From contig PDHQ01000095.1 in NCBI GenBank assembly GCA_003339415.1, positions 1-64,000 of the forward strand: a DNA stretch of 64,000 nucleotides, written 5' to 3'. The notes below the pieces were generated by a model that saw nothing but the letters and a program-made list of their open reading frames with translations, made no database searches and had not been told where the DNA came from. This document shows, one piece after another, positions 47,704 through 58,280 of the stretch (positions within the stretch are counted from its first letter, which is position 1; every line of letters starts with the position of its first letter). The DNA is from Ophiocordyceps camponoti-saundersi (nom. inval.). Its lineage: Eukaryota; Ascomycota; Sordariomycetes; Hypocreales; Ophiocordycipitaceae. Made by a program: the position numbers and the translations under genes.

Positions 47704-49455
47704 CTAGTACCCGTCGTCGCCGCCGCCGCCGCCGCCGCCGTAGCCGCCGTAGCCGCCTCGATCGCCACCCCATCCACCGTAGCCGCCACGTTCCGGTCCG
47801 CCCCAGCCGTAGCCCTCGTCCCTCCCGGGTCTCCATCCGTCGAAGCGGCCACGGTCGGGTCCGCCCCAGCCGTAGCCCTCGTCCCTCTCGGGTTCCCATC
47901 CGCCGCCGTAGCCGTAGCCGTCGTCCCTCTCAGGGCCCCATCCGCCCCATCCGTTGCCTCCGTTCCTGTCCGACTCTCCTCCGCCACCACCCCGGCCGTA
48001 GCCTCCATCCCTTGCCGGCTCCCTTCCGGGCCTCTTGGCCGGTTCTCTTGCCGGCTGCTTTGCGGGGTACTTTGCCGGTTCCTTGGCCGGTTCCTTAGCC
48101 GGGTACTTTGCTGGCTCCTTTGCTGGCTCCTTACCGGGGTACTTTGCCGGCTCCTTTGCCGGCTCCTTACCGGGATACTTTGCCGGCTCCTTTGCCGGCT
48201 CTTTGGCCGGGTACTTTGCCGGCTCCTTTCCCGAGCTCTCACCGTGATAGCTGTGGTAGTGGTTCCCCTTGCCGTAAACACCGCTGTACGGACTGTAGCC
48301 GTCAGGGATGAACTTCTCCGCCGCTCTGTACCTCTCGAGCTTGGCGATTTCCTCCAAGGGGATGCGAGAGCCCTTGAAGCCCGAGCGTACGAGGCAGGCT
48401 TTGACGTCGTCGAGGAACTTGGGGTTCTTGGAGCGCATAACCTGGAGGACGTCCTGTTTGTTTGATTTCGAGTCAGCGTTTTGCCCCCGGTCAAACAAAG
48501 AGGATGGTGAAAAGAGGTTTCCTCACATCGCTGGTCCTCACGATACCCTCAGTCGTCTGCTGCAGGATCGGATCCGGCTTCAGGGCATCGGCAGACTTCT
48601 CCAAAACCTGGCTGGCCCGACCGTTGAAGGCGCCCGGTCTCCAACCCTCCTTCCACGGAAGCCTCTCTTCCTCGAAGAAGGCCTTGACGTACTTGAGCTC
48701 GAGTCCGTCGTCGCCGTTTCCGATGGTGAGGTAAGTCCTGGCGGCCTCGACGGAGCCGATGGCAGCGGCAGAAGGGTTATAGTTGATGCCAAAGGGGAGT
48801 TTACGAGCTCGCTTGATGATGTCGGCCTTTGACTTGCCGAGACATTCGATGGAGACTTCCTTCTTCTCCTTGTTGCAAGCCTCCATCTGCTTGAGGGCGA
48901 CGTCCCAAATCTCGCCGTTGAAGTCTCGGTTGTTGAGGTGTTTCGCCTTGGCCTCTTCGTCGTCGAGTCGAGACCAACTGGCGTCGTGTTCGATGGCCCA
49001 GGAAGGAGAGCCGATGACTTCCAAGGGAAAGCTGGAGTCTGCTGGCTTCCCCGCTCGGGCCAGACCACCTAGGACGATGATGCAGGCTGTTTCGGGTGAT
49101 AGACCCATTCCCTGGTAACTTGCGACGACGATGGAGGTGAGGTTGACGTTTTGAGCGTCAAAGGGGAGGAAGCCGTGGTTTGCCAATGAGTTCATTCCAG
49201 GACACGGGCTGCGACCTGATTTGTTTTGGTTTCTTCAAGTCAGCGATTGTTTGAAAGGGACATGATGATACGATGGTGATGGAGACGGAGACAATGGGGG
49301 AAGAGAGAAACTCAACTGATCTTGTCGCTCGGCACACCTTTACGGTGTACCTTGAAGCGTGGATCATTGACGCTGAACGGCGGATCGGCTCTGACCAAGG
49401 GAAGGCCGACCGCGAGAAACGCGGAGGCGAGAGCAAGACTGCTCTGAAGAACCAT
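47704..49455 (-). CDS. Secreted heme-thiolate peroxidase/peroxygenase (PF01328) with repeat tail
   Basis: Three exons: 49455-49344, 49215-48527 and 48453-47704, giving 516 aa. Exon 1 encodes a signal peptide (MVLQSSLALASAFLAVGLPL). Chloroperoxidase/unspecific-peroxygenase signatures: SPCPGMNSLANHGFLP with the heme-thiolate Cys42 of the PCP motif, and IEHDASWSRLDDE, the acid-base EHD motif. The family uses peroxide for halogenation or oxygenation of organic substrates outside the cell. The catalytic part ends at about residue 340 and is followed by an unusual tail: residues 343-398 are a (KEPAKEPAKYPG)n array (DNA 48228-48061), degenerate to about 414, then a Gly/Tyr/Trp-rich stretch (GGYGWGGPERGGYGGWGG) to the end. 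The tail could tie the enzyme to the wall or matrix, as inference. Converges on RAP1, 256 bp apart. Confidence 0.85.
48013..48228 (-). repeat. 36-bp coding minisatellite (KEPAKEPAKYPG/A)n
   Basis: Lies in exon 3 of the peroxidase gene. Four full 12-residue units are preceded by one partial unit and followed by a degenerate KQPAREPAKRPGREPA block. The array keeps the reading frame, since the unit is a multiple of three. The near-identity of units at the DNA level suggests recent expansion, so copy number may vary between strains. Confidence 0.85.
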
Positions 49456-51016
49456 GATGGCGAAGAAGAAGAAAGAAGGGTTTGCTATGAGGAGAAAAAA
49501 GGGGTAGAGCTTCTTGAACCTGGGGGAAACAAGTTCGAAGCCGGGTTGTTATTTATCAGCTTCAGAAGGAGAGGAGAGGAGAGGAAAAGAAGGTGGTTCG
49601 TTTGGGACCATGATGAGACCGCTTTGCTGCAGAGCCACGTTGTCGATCTTGAACGCATGCCTTTGGCACGTTGCTGTCTCGGGGGTTGATAGACACGTGG
49701 GGGGAGTTGAGCGTTGTCGTGGACGATGATGAAACTGTTGCAGATGGAGTGAGACTTCGAAACCGGCTCGCTTCCTCTTCTCTCTCTCTCTCTCTCTTCG
49801 AGCATGTCAGTCTGTCTGTTTCTCTCTCTCATTCTCTTCCTTTGAAGTGAATTCATCATCTATCGGGGAACTCTACTTGAGCGGGAAAGGGGAGGTTTTA
49901 TGCATGTATGGGAGTGCATATAGTCAAGAGGAGAGTCTGATGGGCATTACAATCATCCTCATTGGCTCAATCAACCCTAATTACATGTAGTTTTTACTTC
50001 TTCTCCTGGTCAATTCTATACATGAATGTCTATAATATATCATATCATATGTAGGTAAGGTATATGAGTGAAACCTTGTTGCTTTCTATGCGTACAAACA
50101 CATTGCTTCAGACTCAACTCAAACCTCTTTGTTCAAAGGGCTGGACCTCGGCCAACTTAAAGTGCACAACGACAGCATGCCGTAAGTCATGCCACGAAAC
50201 GGGGGGTAAAACGGAAATATGGATGTAATGTATGCACTATTCACCCTTCAGACTGAACTCTAGAGAAAGCGACCAAGAGATTACAGCAAAAGACCATTTT
50301 CCCCCGCCACCAGATGCTGGTTTGAAACCGCCTTGTGAGAGAAGCTCATGTTCGACAGCATGCTTTGGCTGGATTGGAATGTTCTCCCGCCACATGGACA
50401 GCCAACTGTCTTTTCCTCGTGGCGAGAGAATCAGAGTCAACGACTTTTGGCTTGGGGGGCTGAGACATTCGGCATCTTCCCACGTGGGCAACGTGTGTTA
50501 GTTGGAAAGGTTGAACCTGTAGATATGAATGTTGTTCATTCTTCAGGGGCTGGAACTACCAAGATCATCTGAATAGGGATGCCCACTGGTGAGAGCAGGT
50601 TGGGAGACGTTAGATTGCCGGTTGCTAGGCTGCTTCGAGAGAGTTGAGTCTATCAAAGTTGACCGGTTACCCGTCTGAGAGTCTGCTTTCGTGTGCCATT
50701 CGGCAACTGGGAAGTGAGACATGGGCCATAACGAACACTCGTGAACAGCCAACATTCACCAGTGGGCGAGGCAACCTTATTAAGAGCGAAACCCTTTTTC
50801 GCAAATCGTATAGTAATTGCCCGTATATATGTGGTAAAAAAGGGTCTATGTGACAGAGAATGAGAACCAATGTGAACCGATCATGCCTCGATGAAAAAGA
50901 CACCATCAAGATCACGCAACTGTACAGGCCAAAACGCTCCAGATGGGACGCCTCAGCTCTCAACCCCCTCCCCCCTTCCCCCCAAGGTTAGGCGAAGTCT
51001 AGCCCGTTAAGCTCCT
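49456..51016. other. Intergenic region
   Basis: About 1.56 kb between two secreted-protein genes on the minus strand, so it is the promoter side of the peroxidase gene and the 3' side of the hydrophobin-like gene. A (CT)n run lies at 49779-49798 and another near 49815-49840. Open frames at 50232-50501 and nearby show no domain and no supporting splice context. Nothing else seen. Confidence 0.4.
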
Positions 51017-51507
51017 TTACAGAAGCTTAATGGGAAGGCAGCCAATGTTGACGAGACCCTATTTTCGTCAGCTTCATCAAATGCCAGGGTTGATTAAACA
51101 TCTCTTACCGACTGAGGACCAGAGCAGCAGACCTGGCCCTGGCAGTTACCCTGAACGAGCAGGTCAAGGCTAGAGACCTTCTTGCAAGCAGAAGAGTCAT
51201 CACCACCAGCCTCGCAGCAGTGAGCGTTGTTGCCAGCGCCGCACTGGTCGCCAAAGGTCCTTCCGCGGGAGTTGGAAGGGCGCCATCCCCTCTGCTCGTT
51301 GTCGTCACCACGGGCGTAGTCATTGTGGCCGTAGTCCTTGCCACCGCCATAGCCCTTGTTGTCGTTGTCGTAGTCCTTGTCCTTGTGGCCGTAGTCCTTG
51401 ACTCCGTAATCCTTGTTGTCGCCTCCGTAGTTGCCGTAGCCATCGTTGCCAGGCATGGGGACGGCCATGGCGGCGGCGGCGAGGACGATGAGCTGAAGAG
51501 CGTACAT
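51017..51507 (-). CDS. Hydrophobin-like secreted protein with KDY-rich insert
   Basis: Two exons: 51507-51109 and 51058-51017, giving 146 aa; 50-nt intron with GTAAGA donor and ATAG acceptor. The start ATG gives a signal peptide (MYALQLIVLAAAAMAV). Residues 20-75 are a hydrophilic Gly/Tyr/Asp/Lys stretch with NKDYG, KDYGHK and KDYDN repeats. The C-terminal domain has the eight-cysteine hydrophobin order C, CC, C, C, CC, C (DQC, AHCC, SAC, GNC, QVCC, IGC); the second exon supplies the last Cys (GLVNIGCLPIKLL), which confirms the splice. Spacing is C-7-CC-9-C-13-C-4-CC-11-C, shorter than usual for class I or II, so it is hydrophobin-like rather than clearly classed. Such proteins coat aerial hyphae and spores. 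Confidence 0.8.
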
Positions 51508-52036
51508 TTTGATGGTGATGCTTTTTTGGGGGAAAAAAAAAGGCTGGAAAGTTGATCGGGTTCGTTGAAGGAGAGTATGGAGTTTGTCGGAAGCGACTGA
51601 CTGTGGGTAGGAAGTGATGAAGATGAAGCGAACTGTTGCGATGCTGAGAGAAAAAAAGATGCACTGAGAGACGGGGATGAAGCCCATTCTTATAATCCTC
51701 CTCTTCCCCTCCTCATCCCTACTTCTCCTCCTCTCGAGTCCCATCACAAACGGTCATCTCTCACCCCCTTCCCCTCGTCGTCGTCATCCCTCCTCCCCCT
51801 TTCTCAGCAAGCAACGTGGGAGAAACAAGAAAAAACGTCTTAAGACAAGCGCGCCCCTGAATGACTACGTTTATGGTGCAAAAGGAAGACGTTTAATTGA
51901 GAGACAAAGAAAGGAAGCAAAAAGGGGGGGGGGGGGGGAGAGAAAGGGAAGCCTCCGACCACCAGGGCCACGGAACTTGCAGGCGAACGGATCTCCCAGC
52001 GGAGAAACCCCCCCCCCCCCTTTTCTCTCTCTCTCT

Positions 52037-52127
<91 letters not shown>

Positions 52128-52912
52128 CTCTCTCTTTCTCTCTTTCTCTTTGTGTGTCTGTGTGTCTGTATGTATGTCTCTCTCCTCTCTCCCCTCTACT
52201 CTCTTCTCTATGTATACTCTACATCATTCACATTCATTCACCTCAAAGGAAAAAGCATCCTTGCTTCGTCACACTTCAACCCTATTTCTTATAGGCCGTC
52301 CCTAGTTCCCCCCTTGCCTCAGCAACGCTACCTGAGTCTGTGCGGAGTCCGTCAATAGACCACTTGCTTTTAGAGTCTGAGTCCGTTCACAGACCGGATC
52401 CTCTCATCACACGTGCGCCCTCGCCTGTCATGCAGGGATGTCGGATAGCGGCAGTCAAGGAGACCCTCCTCTCACCTTGTCAAGGCTATGAGACACAGTG
52501 TCGACTTGCTGCCTGTGCCACTCTCCTATCTCTCTCTTCCTCTCTCTCACACACACACACACTCTCTCTCTCATACTCTTCTCCCAGCACCATTCCTGTC
52601 ACCATCCCCCCCCCCCCCCTTCTGTCTCGCTCATCTCTGCCTGCCCTCGCCATCAGCTGCTTCTCACCAGCAGACGACAACACCAATAGACATCAAGCTT
52701 TTGACAATCATCAAATGTATTCGCCTTGCCTCCGCGCAAAACGCCCCCTCTGGTATCCCGTCGATAGGCCCGCTGAGATAGAAACGAACTTGGAGCCAAG
52801 ACCAATGAAAAACGCCGAATTTGCCCTCCCTCCCTCCCTCCCAAGTATGATAGTCCCGAAATTCCCAAGTAGCCAGTCCAACTGCCCAAGACGCCGTTCC
52901 GCACCATCAATT
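51508..52912. other. Intergenic region with long TC microsatellite
   Basis: Shared between the hydrophobin-like gene (its promoter side) and the 3' end of the KAR5-type gene. It contains poly-G at 51925-51938, poly-C at 52008-52020, the (TC)n tract at 52040-52145, CA/TC repeats at 52548-52572 and poly-C at 52606-52618. No gene is supportable. Confidence 0.5.
52040..52145 (+). repeat. (TC)n dinucleotide repeat
   Basis: An uninterrupted TC run of about 84 bases (52040-52123) followed by slightly interrupted CTCTCT/TTTCTC to 52145. Its reading frames give long Leu-Ser runs, which are not genes. Confidence 0.9.
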
Positions 52913-54734
52913 CTAGCCCGAGTAGGAAGACGCGTTCCCATACGCCACGCCCGTCTCCTTCGCAAGCCTCACCGCGTCTTCCATCAGCTCGCCACCGTTC
53001 TGCTTCGCCCAAAGGACGAGAAAGGCTAGCACGCCTCCTGCGGCCCATCGTCAGCATGCTACTTGTCCGTCTCCTCCAAGCTTCGACGCTCACCCAAACA
53101 AACAAGACCAAGGTTCCTCGAAACAGATGGAGCAAGGCCGTACGATCCCACAATGAGAACCATGGGCGGAAAGATAAAGTACGGCCACCATTTCTTGATG
53201 CCGAAAACGCCCATCAACGAGTTTTTGAAATTTTCGGCCGATGCCGATGCCGATATCAACATGTCTGATATCTGCAAAGCGGACTGCTGTGCGCGTTCGA
53301 GGTTCACAGCCTGACGCTCTTGCTCCAAGCTCAAGGCGCTGGCCGCTTTGGAGAGCCTTTGCATCCCCTATCCCAGTCGAGTCAGTGCAACGTACAGTCT
53401 AAGACGGGACGTGACATACCGATTCAATATTCTTTTGACTTTGGGTTATCGCAGCTGCTCGAGATTGCGACTCGATCTGAGACATCAGCCACTGTGCGCA
53501 TCACGAGACGGCAGGCAACGCACCAGCTCCCGCTGCAAGCTAGCTGAGGCATCGACGGCCGTCCCCAGAATAGCCATGACTGTTCCAACGTCGGCACTGA
53601 TACCATCGGCGGCCACGCGCAATGCTGACTCGTGGGAGCGCTTCACTCTCTCGTCATGCTCCAGTGTCGTCGCCAGCAGTCTTTCCAGCAGGTACTCCAA
53701 GCCCCTCGCACTTTTAAGACCGCTCTGCAAGCTGGCTGCCGTCTGCTATTCGCACCGTCAACATCAAAGCCACTACCCGGGCCAGGAGAGAAATGCTCAC
53801 TTGTGTGTCCTGGTATATGTTTCGCGATAGATTCTGCCCAAGGCGTATGAGGCCGGTCCTCAGGCTGTCAAGTTTCGGCTTGATGTCTTCCACGTCTGCC
53901 TTTGTACTCTTGACCATCTTGTTCAGAGCTTCAAATCGGGCTCCTAGGTCCGTTTCCAGCTGGCTCGTCATGCCGTCCATCACTTTTGTGATTTTCTGGA
54001 AGACACGGATGCTCTTGTCTGGAAAAATACGTTGGGAGAGAAGGGTTAGAAGCTGCAGAGTAACTGGCTAGACGATAGGAACCAAACCTTTTTCATTGTC
54101 GGCTCGAGCCGCGTCACAGAATCTCAAGGCCTTGTGCCTATAACTGACCCAAGTGTTCCATGCCGAATCAGAGCCCGCAAGACCTCTGAGGCAGTTGTCT
54201 ATATCGAATGGTGAAACATGTAGATGGGGTTTGGAGGGAATGGGCAAGTCGGCGAGAACAGGCTCTCGAAACTCGGCGCAGGGCTGGGGGATGAGGAAAT
54301 TTCCTCGTTCCAAGTCGCAGATGGCGAGGCTAGCAGCAAAGAAGTCGACAAAATCCCTCGTGGCCCTGCCGCTATCAGTCAAAACAGACGCTTCGTCTTG
54401 ACCCTCCAGCAACTGGCAGTTGTTGACGAGCAGACGTGCGGCGATGCGATGACAGAGGGGCTCCGACTCGAGCTCTTGGAGCTCTTTCAGAGTGACGGCG
54501 AAGATGTCGGACGTTTCGTCGGCAGGTCGGTGAGCAGAGTCACGAAAGTCCATGCGCTTCTGTCTCGACCCTTGTGGATGATTTCTTAGACAGCGAGTTA
54601 GGGCACGGGATCCAGAGCAACTTACCACTCTGGGAGCGGCTGGCGCCCCACGAGAGGGTCTCGACACGAGAGGCAAACAAGCAAAGGATGTATAGTGCGC
54701 AAAGCCAGGATAGTATCCTCGGCTGACACGCCAT
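52913..54734 (-). CDS. KAR5: Nuclear-membrane fusion protein of the Kar5/Tht1 family
   Basis: Seven exons: 54734-54626, 54570-54088, 54018-53801, 53724-53524, 53476-53420, 53367-53094 and 53037-52913, giving 488 aa; all introns are 49-82 nt, GT-AG and in phase. It starts with a signal peptide ([18 protein letters not shown]). A Cys-rich luminal part follows ([39 protein letters not shown]), then coiled-coil helices ([40 protein letters not shown]). The C terminus has two hydrophobic spans: [20 protein letters not shown] and [11 protein letters not shown]. This layout is that of Kar5/Tht1, which sits in the nuclear envelope/ER and fuses nuclear membranes during karyogamy. Family assignment is by layout and motif likeness, not by search. 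Confidence 0.78.
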
Positions 54735-56312
54735 GGTGAGCAGGCAAGCTGCGAGGCGCCAAGCCTCTGAGGCTGGGAGTGAGAAGCTAGCTGCTGACGA
54801 GGAGGAGCAGGCTCGCGGAGGGCGTGAATAAGCGGCGTGTGACTGCCGAGGTTGGGGAGAAGCGGTCCGCGGCCGGCTTTAGTGCGAGGGTGCAGAGAGA
54901 GTGTGGGGTGCGACGGGGATGGAGGTGAAGAGGCGTAGCAGGATATAGGAGGCCCTGCAAGAAGCCCTGCAAGAACGACTTGAGAAGAGACGAAAAGGAA
55001 GACGAGATGAAAGAAGAGATGAAAGATACGAGAAAGGCAGGGTGAGGAGAAAGCTCGACAAGGGGCTGACTGAGGCGGAGCGAGATGTTGGGGAAGGTGC
55101 ACCGTGATGGGTGGTGCCTGAGGTTTGAGGCAAAGTGGTTGATGAGGCCGCTAGATATCTCGTTGGTTGGAGCCATTTCGATTTAAGAGTACCTACCTAG
55201 GGTAGGTAGGTAGGTAGGGAAGGGAGAGAGAGAAGATGGAGAGAGCGAGAGTGAGAGTGAGAGAGAAAGTGAGAGAGAGTGAGAGAGAGTGTGTGAGAGG
55301 AACAGAGAGAGATTGCAGATGACGGACGACTAGGTATCTACTATACGGCAACCCTTTGCTACACATACTAGGTACACACATACATACAGTTCGTCCTTCC
55401 TCGCATTCACTTCACTTTTGACGAAGAAAGATCTACATCATCGTCTCTCGACGTCACAACCGATCGGACTAGTGACGTTTGATGTCTCAGGGTCGGCGAA
55501 TAAAGGGGCAGAGTGCATGCATCAGTTTTACCTCCTTACAACCTCTTCTCCCCCTCCCCCTCCTCCTCCTCCTCCTCCTCCTCCTCCTCCTCCTACCTAC
55601 CTACCAGGTACGGATGAGAACACCTAGGTCGATGTCATCATCCTACCAGACCATTGCTGCTGCGGCGCAAGAGCAGAGAAGAATCAGTCTCGTGCGCAGA
55701 ACCGACTCCACCAAACCGGCCAAGAGAGGGGCCGACAAATCATAGTCAATCGTGCCGAGAGACTCGGCCGTTTATTTTTCCCGAGTCGGTAACGCCAAAC
55801 GTCGCCCCTCCCATCGGGGCTGACAGCCAGCCCAACCCAGCCCAGCCCTCCAAGTCAAGCCGGTCTTCAACGATTGCTGGCCTCCCGGGGTCGTCGAGGA
55901 GACGATTTTTGACTTCGCCGTCGCCCTCTGCCGCGAAGCATTGCCGAACTAGCCCCAGGCCAGAATCCGAACCGGCGCCGGTGTCATGTACTGAACACCT
56001 GCCGCCCTCCGCACATCATTCCCCCTCCTCCCCATCCTCAACATCAGGATAGGCCCAGTGCTGTTATTAGACGGTCGCCGTGTGGTCAATCCAAAGAAGA
56101 AAAAAACCAATTCGAGTACACACATATACACACACATGCCGGCCTCCCCAGTCGCGCCGCGGCGTCGACTTTTGAGTAGTGCGGACGACGGTGCCCACAG
56201 GCCGGGCCGGTCCACCAGTCTGGCACAGAGTTGGCCGAGGCCACGGGAGAAGGAGGGGATGATGATCGATTGCGACAACCAGTCGGGGAAGTGGGAGCTG
56301 TGATTCAGCAAC
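54735..56312. other. Intergenic region with TC and CTC repeats
   Basis: Mostly the promoter side of the KAR5-type gene. Contains GA-rich sequence (55220-55315), (TAGG)n near 55199-55218 and a (CTC)n tract at 55557-55593. Open frames here translate low-complexity DNA. No gene is supportable. Confidence 0.45.
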
Positions 56313-56498
56313 ATGTGCACTCAGGTGAACAAGAGATGGGCCTGCGGACATATTGGCTTCTTCCACATCAAATGGTGCCGGAATCAGTTCAAGGGCTGCA
56401 AGGGGCCGTCGGCCCAGCACGAGACGGTGGATGATAACGAGGAATGCGGCGACTGCAAGCGCCGCTACGCGGTCCCCAAGTCTTGTTCGCCCAAATGA
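56313..56498 (+). CDS. Small CxxC-type cysteine-rich protein, 61 aa
   Basis: Single exon with an ATG start in the context AACATGTG, no signal peptide. Seven cysteines: MCTQ, WACGHIGFFHIKWC, GCKG, EECGDCKRR and KSCSPK. The CGH..C..CxxC arrangement looks like a small zinc-binding fold (zinc ribbon or RING-fragment type). Short proteins of this form are common as uncharacterised conserved fungal genes. There is no sign of splicing within the frame; an upstream exon cannot be excluded. Function unknown. Confidence 0.6.
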   Translation: MCTQVNKRWACGHIGFFHIKWCRNQFKGCKGPSAQHETVDDNEECGDCKRRYAVPKSCSPK

Positions 56499-57755
56499 GT
56501 TGACGACGGATGGTTGAGAGAGGGCGGCATGTCGTGCCGTCGGCGCGTTGATGTTTTCTTCTTTTCCAATTTCCCTCCCCTTCAATGTGCTTTATGATGA
56601 TGCGAAGCTGTTAGGTTCGGCGTGAGACGCCTCCATTGATGGGCGAGAAACGGAGGGGCTTTCAAGGGTCTTCCCGGCAGGACTACGCAGATCGTCATGG
56701 TGGACGACCCGCTTAAAGCCGGAGGAACAAGGCTGAGGATTGACGCCGTTAACAGCCGTCTCTTGGCATTGTCCAGCCTCGCCCATCATACGATGTCTGT
56801 GCATGTGCGTTTGTGTGTTTTGTTCAGTCCTTGTGCAGTCTACCTACCGATTCACTGCTTTGCTGGCAACTTACATACATACATACAAGCCTCATACTTA
56901 CATACATGCTACTACCTACATGCAAACTAGGTGCATACTCCGTACATAAATACCTGGTATGTGTATCATGGATGTATGTATGTATGTGTGTGTGTGTGTG
57001 TGTACAAACATCCCAGGTACAAATACGGATAGAAGGACTCTCACTCTCACTGTCTCCACGACACACACACATGCATACATAGAAAATCAGCAGCCTGTGT
57101 CACGCCATCGGGTCGCCGTCTCGGATGTCTATCCCGGGAGGCTGCCATATCGGAGCGGCGGACGGAGTCGCCGTGTGCGAGATGATCCGGGAAGGGAGGG
57201 GATGGGATGGGACGGGACGGAGACGATGGTAAGTCGAAGAGGTATCGTAGCATGCTTCTTCATCCCTATCTTTCTCTCTGTCGCTCGCTCGGCTGTCCCC
57301 TCTTCTCTCGTCGATGACCAATTTCCTCGTGTACCTAATGTAGGTACATGTCGTAGTAATCTTGTGCCTTGTTGCCTCTCCTCTCTCTCTCTCTCTCTCT
57401 CTGTCCTTTCTCCCCTCCTCCACGCGCTCTCCATCCTAGTGTGTCCCTCGCTCTCTCACACATACACACACACATACATACACACATACCACACACTCTA
57501 TCTCATCCATCTTTCTTCCCCTCTCTCTCGCTCACACACAAGCACACAGTCTGTCCCTTCCCCCGTCGAAGCTGAAGACTAAGGCGGAAAGCAACGGTGC
57601 GGCGTTGCCGAACTTTCCAACTTGGCAAACCTTGCGACCCCCATATCTGCCTGTCTGCCTGCCTACTGCCTGCCTACTACCTACCTACCTCTCAACCTAC
57701 TACATACCTGTCTCTCTGCCTCTAACTACCTATTGTTTAACCTGCTGCAGCCCCC

Positions 57756-57826
<71 letters not shown>

Positions 57827-57864
57827 ACCCCCCCCCCTCCCCCTCCCCCCCCTCTTTTTTTTTT

Positions 57865-57901
<37 letters not shown>

Positions 57902-58280
57902 TGGGGATCTGTCGTACCTTTATTTAACCCTCTCGTGCCCTCCACTTTTGCCAGCTTGTGCCGCGGGGAGGGGCGGGAGGAGGTCTCCATCGCTCTGGCC
58001 GCCCTACCGCCCTACAACACGACTCCTCCACGACGCTTCCTTCGCCCTCTGTCGCCGCGTCGTGACGAACAGACATCGACATACAGGTAGACGCAAACAA
58101 TACAGCGGAAAATATAAACTCGCCTCCGTTCATTATCCACCTTTCCTCTCCCCTCCTCCCCTCCCCTCCCCCCCATCTCGTACCCTGCTCGCCTCTACCC
58201 ACATGCGCCTTGGCATCGCGACTACATACATACATACATACTTTCGCCTCGCTACCGTCTTCCGACTTCGCGACGCGAAC
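56499..58280. other. Intergenic region with very long poly-C and CA/TG repeats
   Basis: Promoter side of the bHLH gene. Contains (GTAT)n and (GT)n at about 56970-57003, CACA/CATA tracts at 57461-57495, CTAC-type tracts at 57660-57700 and a 151-base C/T homopolymer block (57751-57901). Frames across it read poly-Pro only. No gene is supportable. Confidence 0.5.
57751..57901. repeat. Poly-C block with T-rich interruption
   Basis: Nearly pure C from 57751 to 57901 with a few single T/A bases and an 11-base T-rich break (57854-57864). Homopolymers of this size are hard to sequence; exact length is unreliable and a collapsed or falsely joined segment is possible. Confidence 0.85.

Noticed and set aside
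57605..58090. 161-aa plus frame with poly-Pro core
   Set aside because: It is a translation of the poly-C block and continues into the 5' leader of the bHLH gene.
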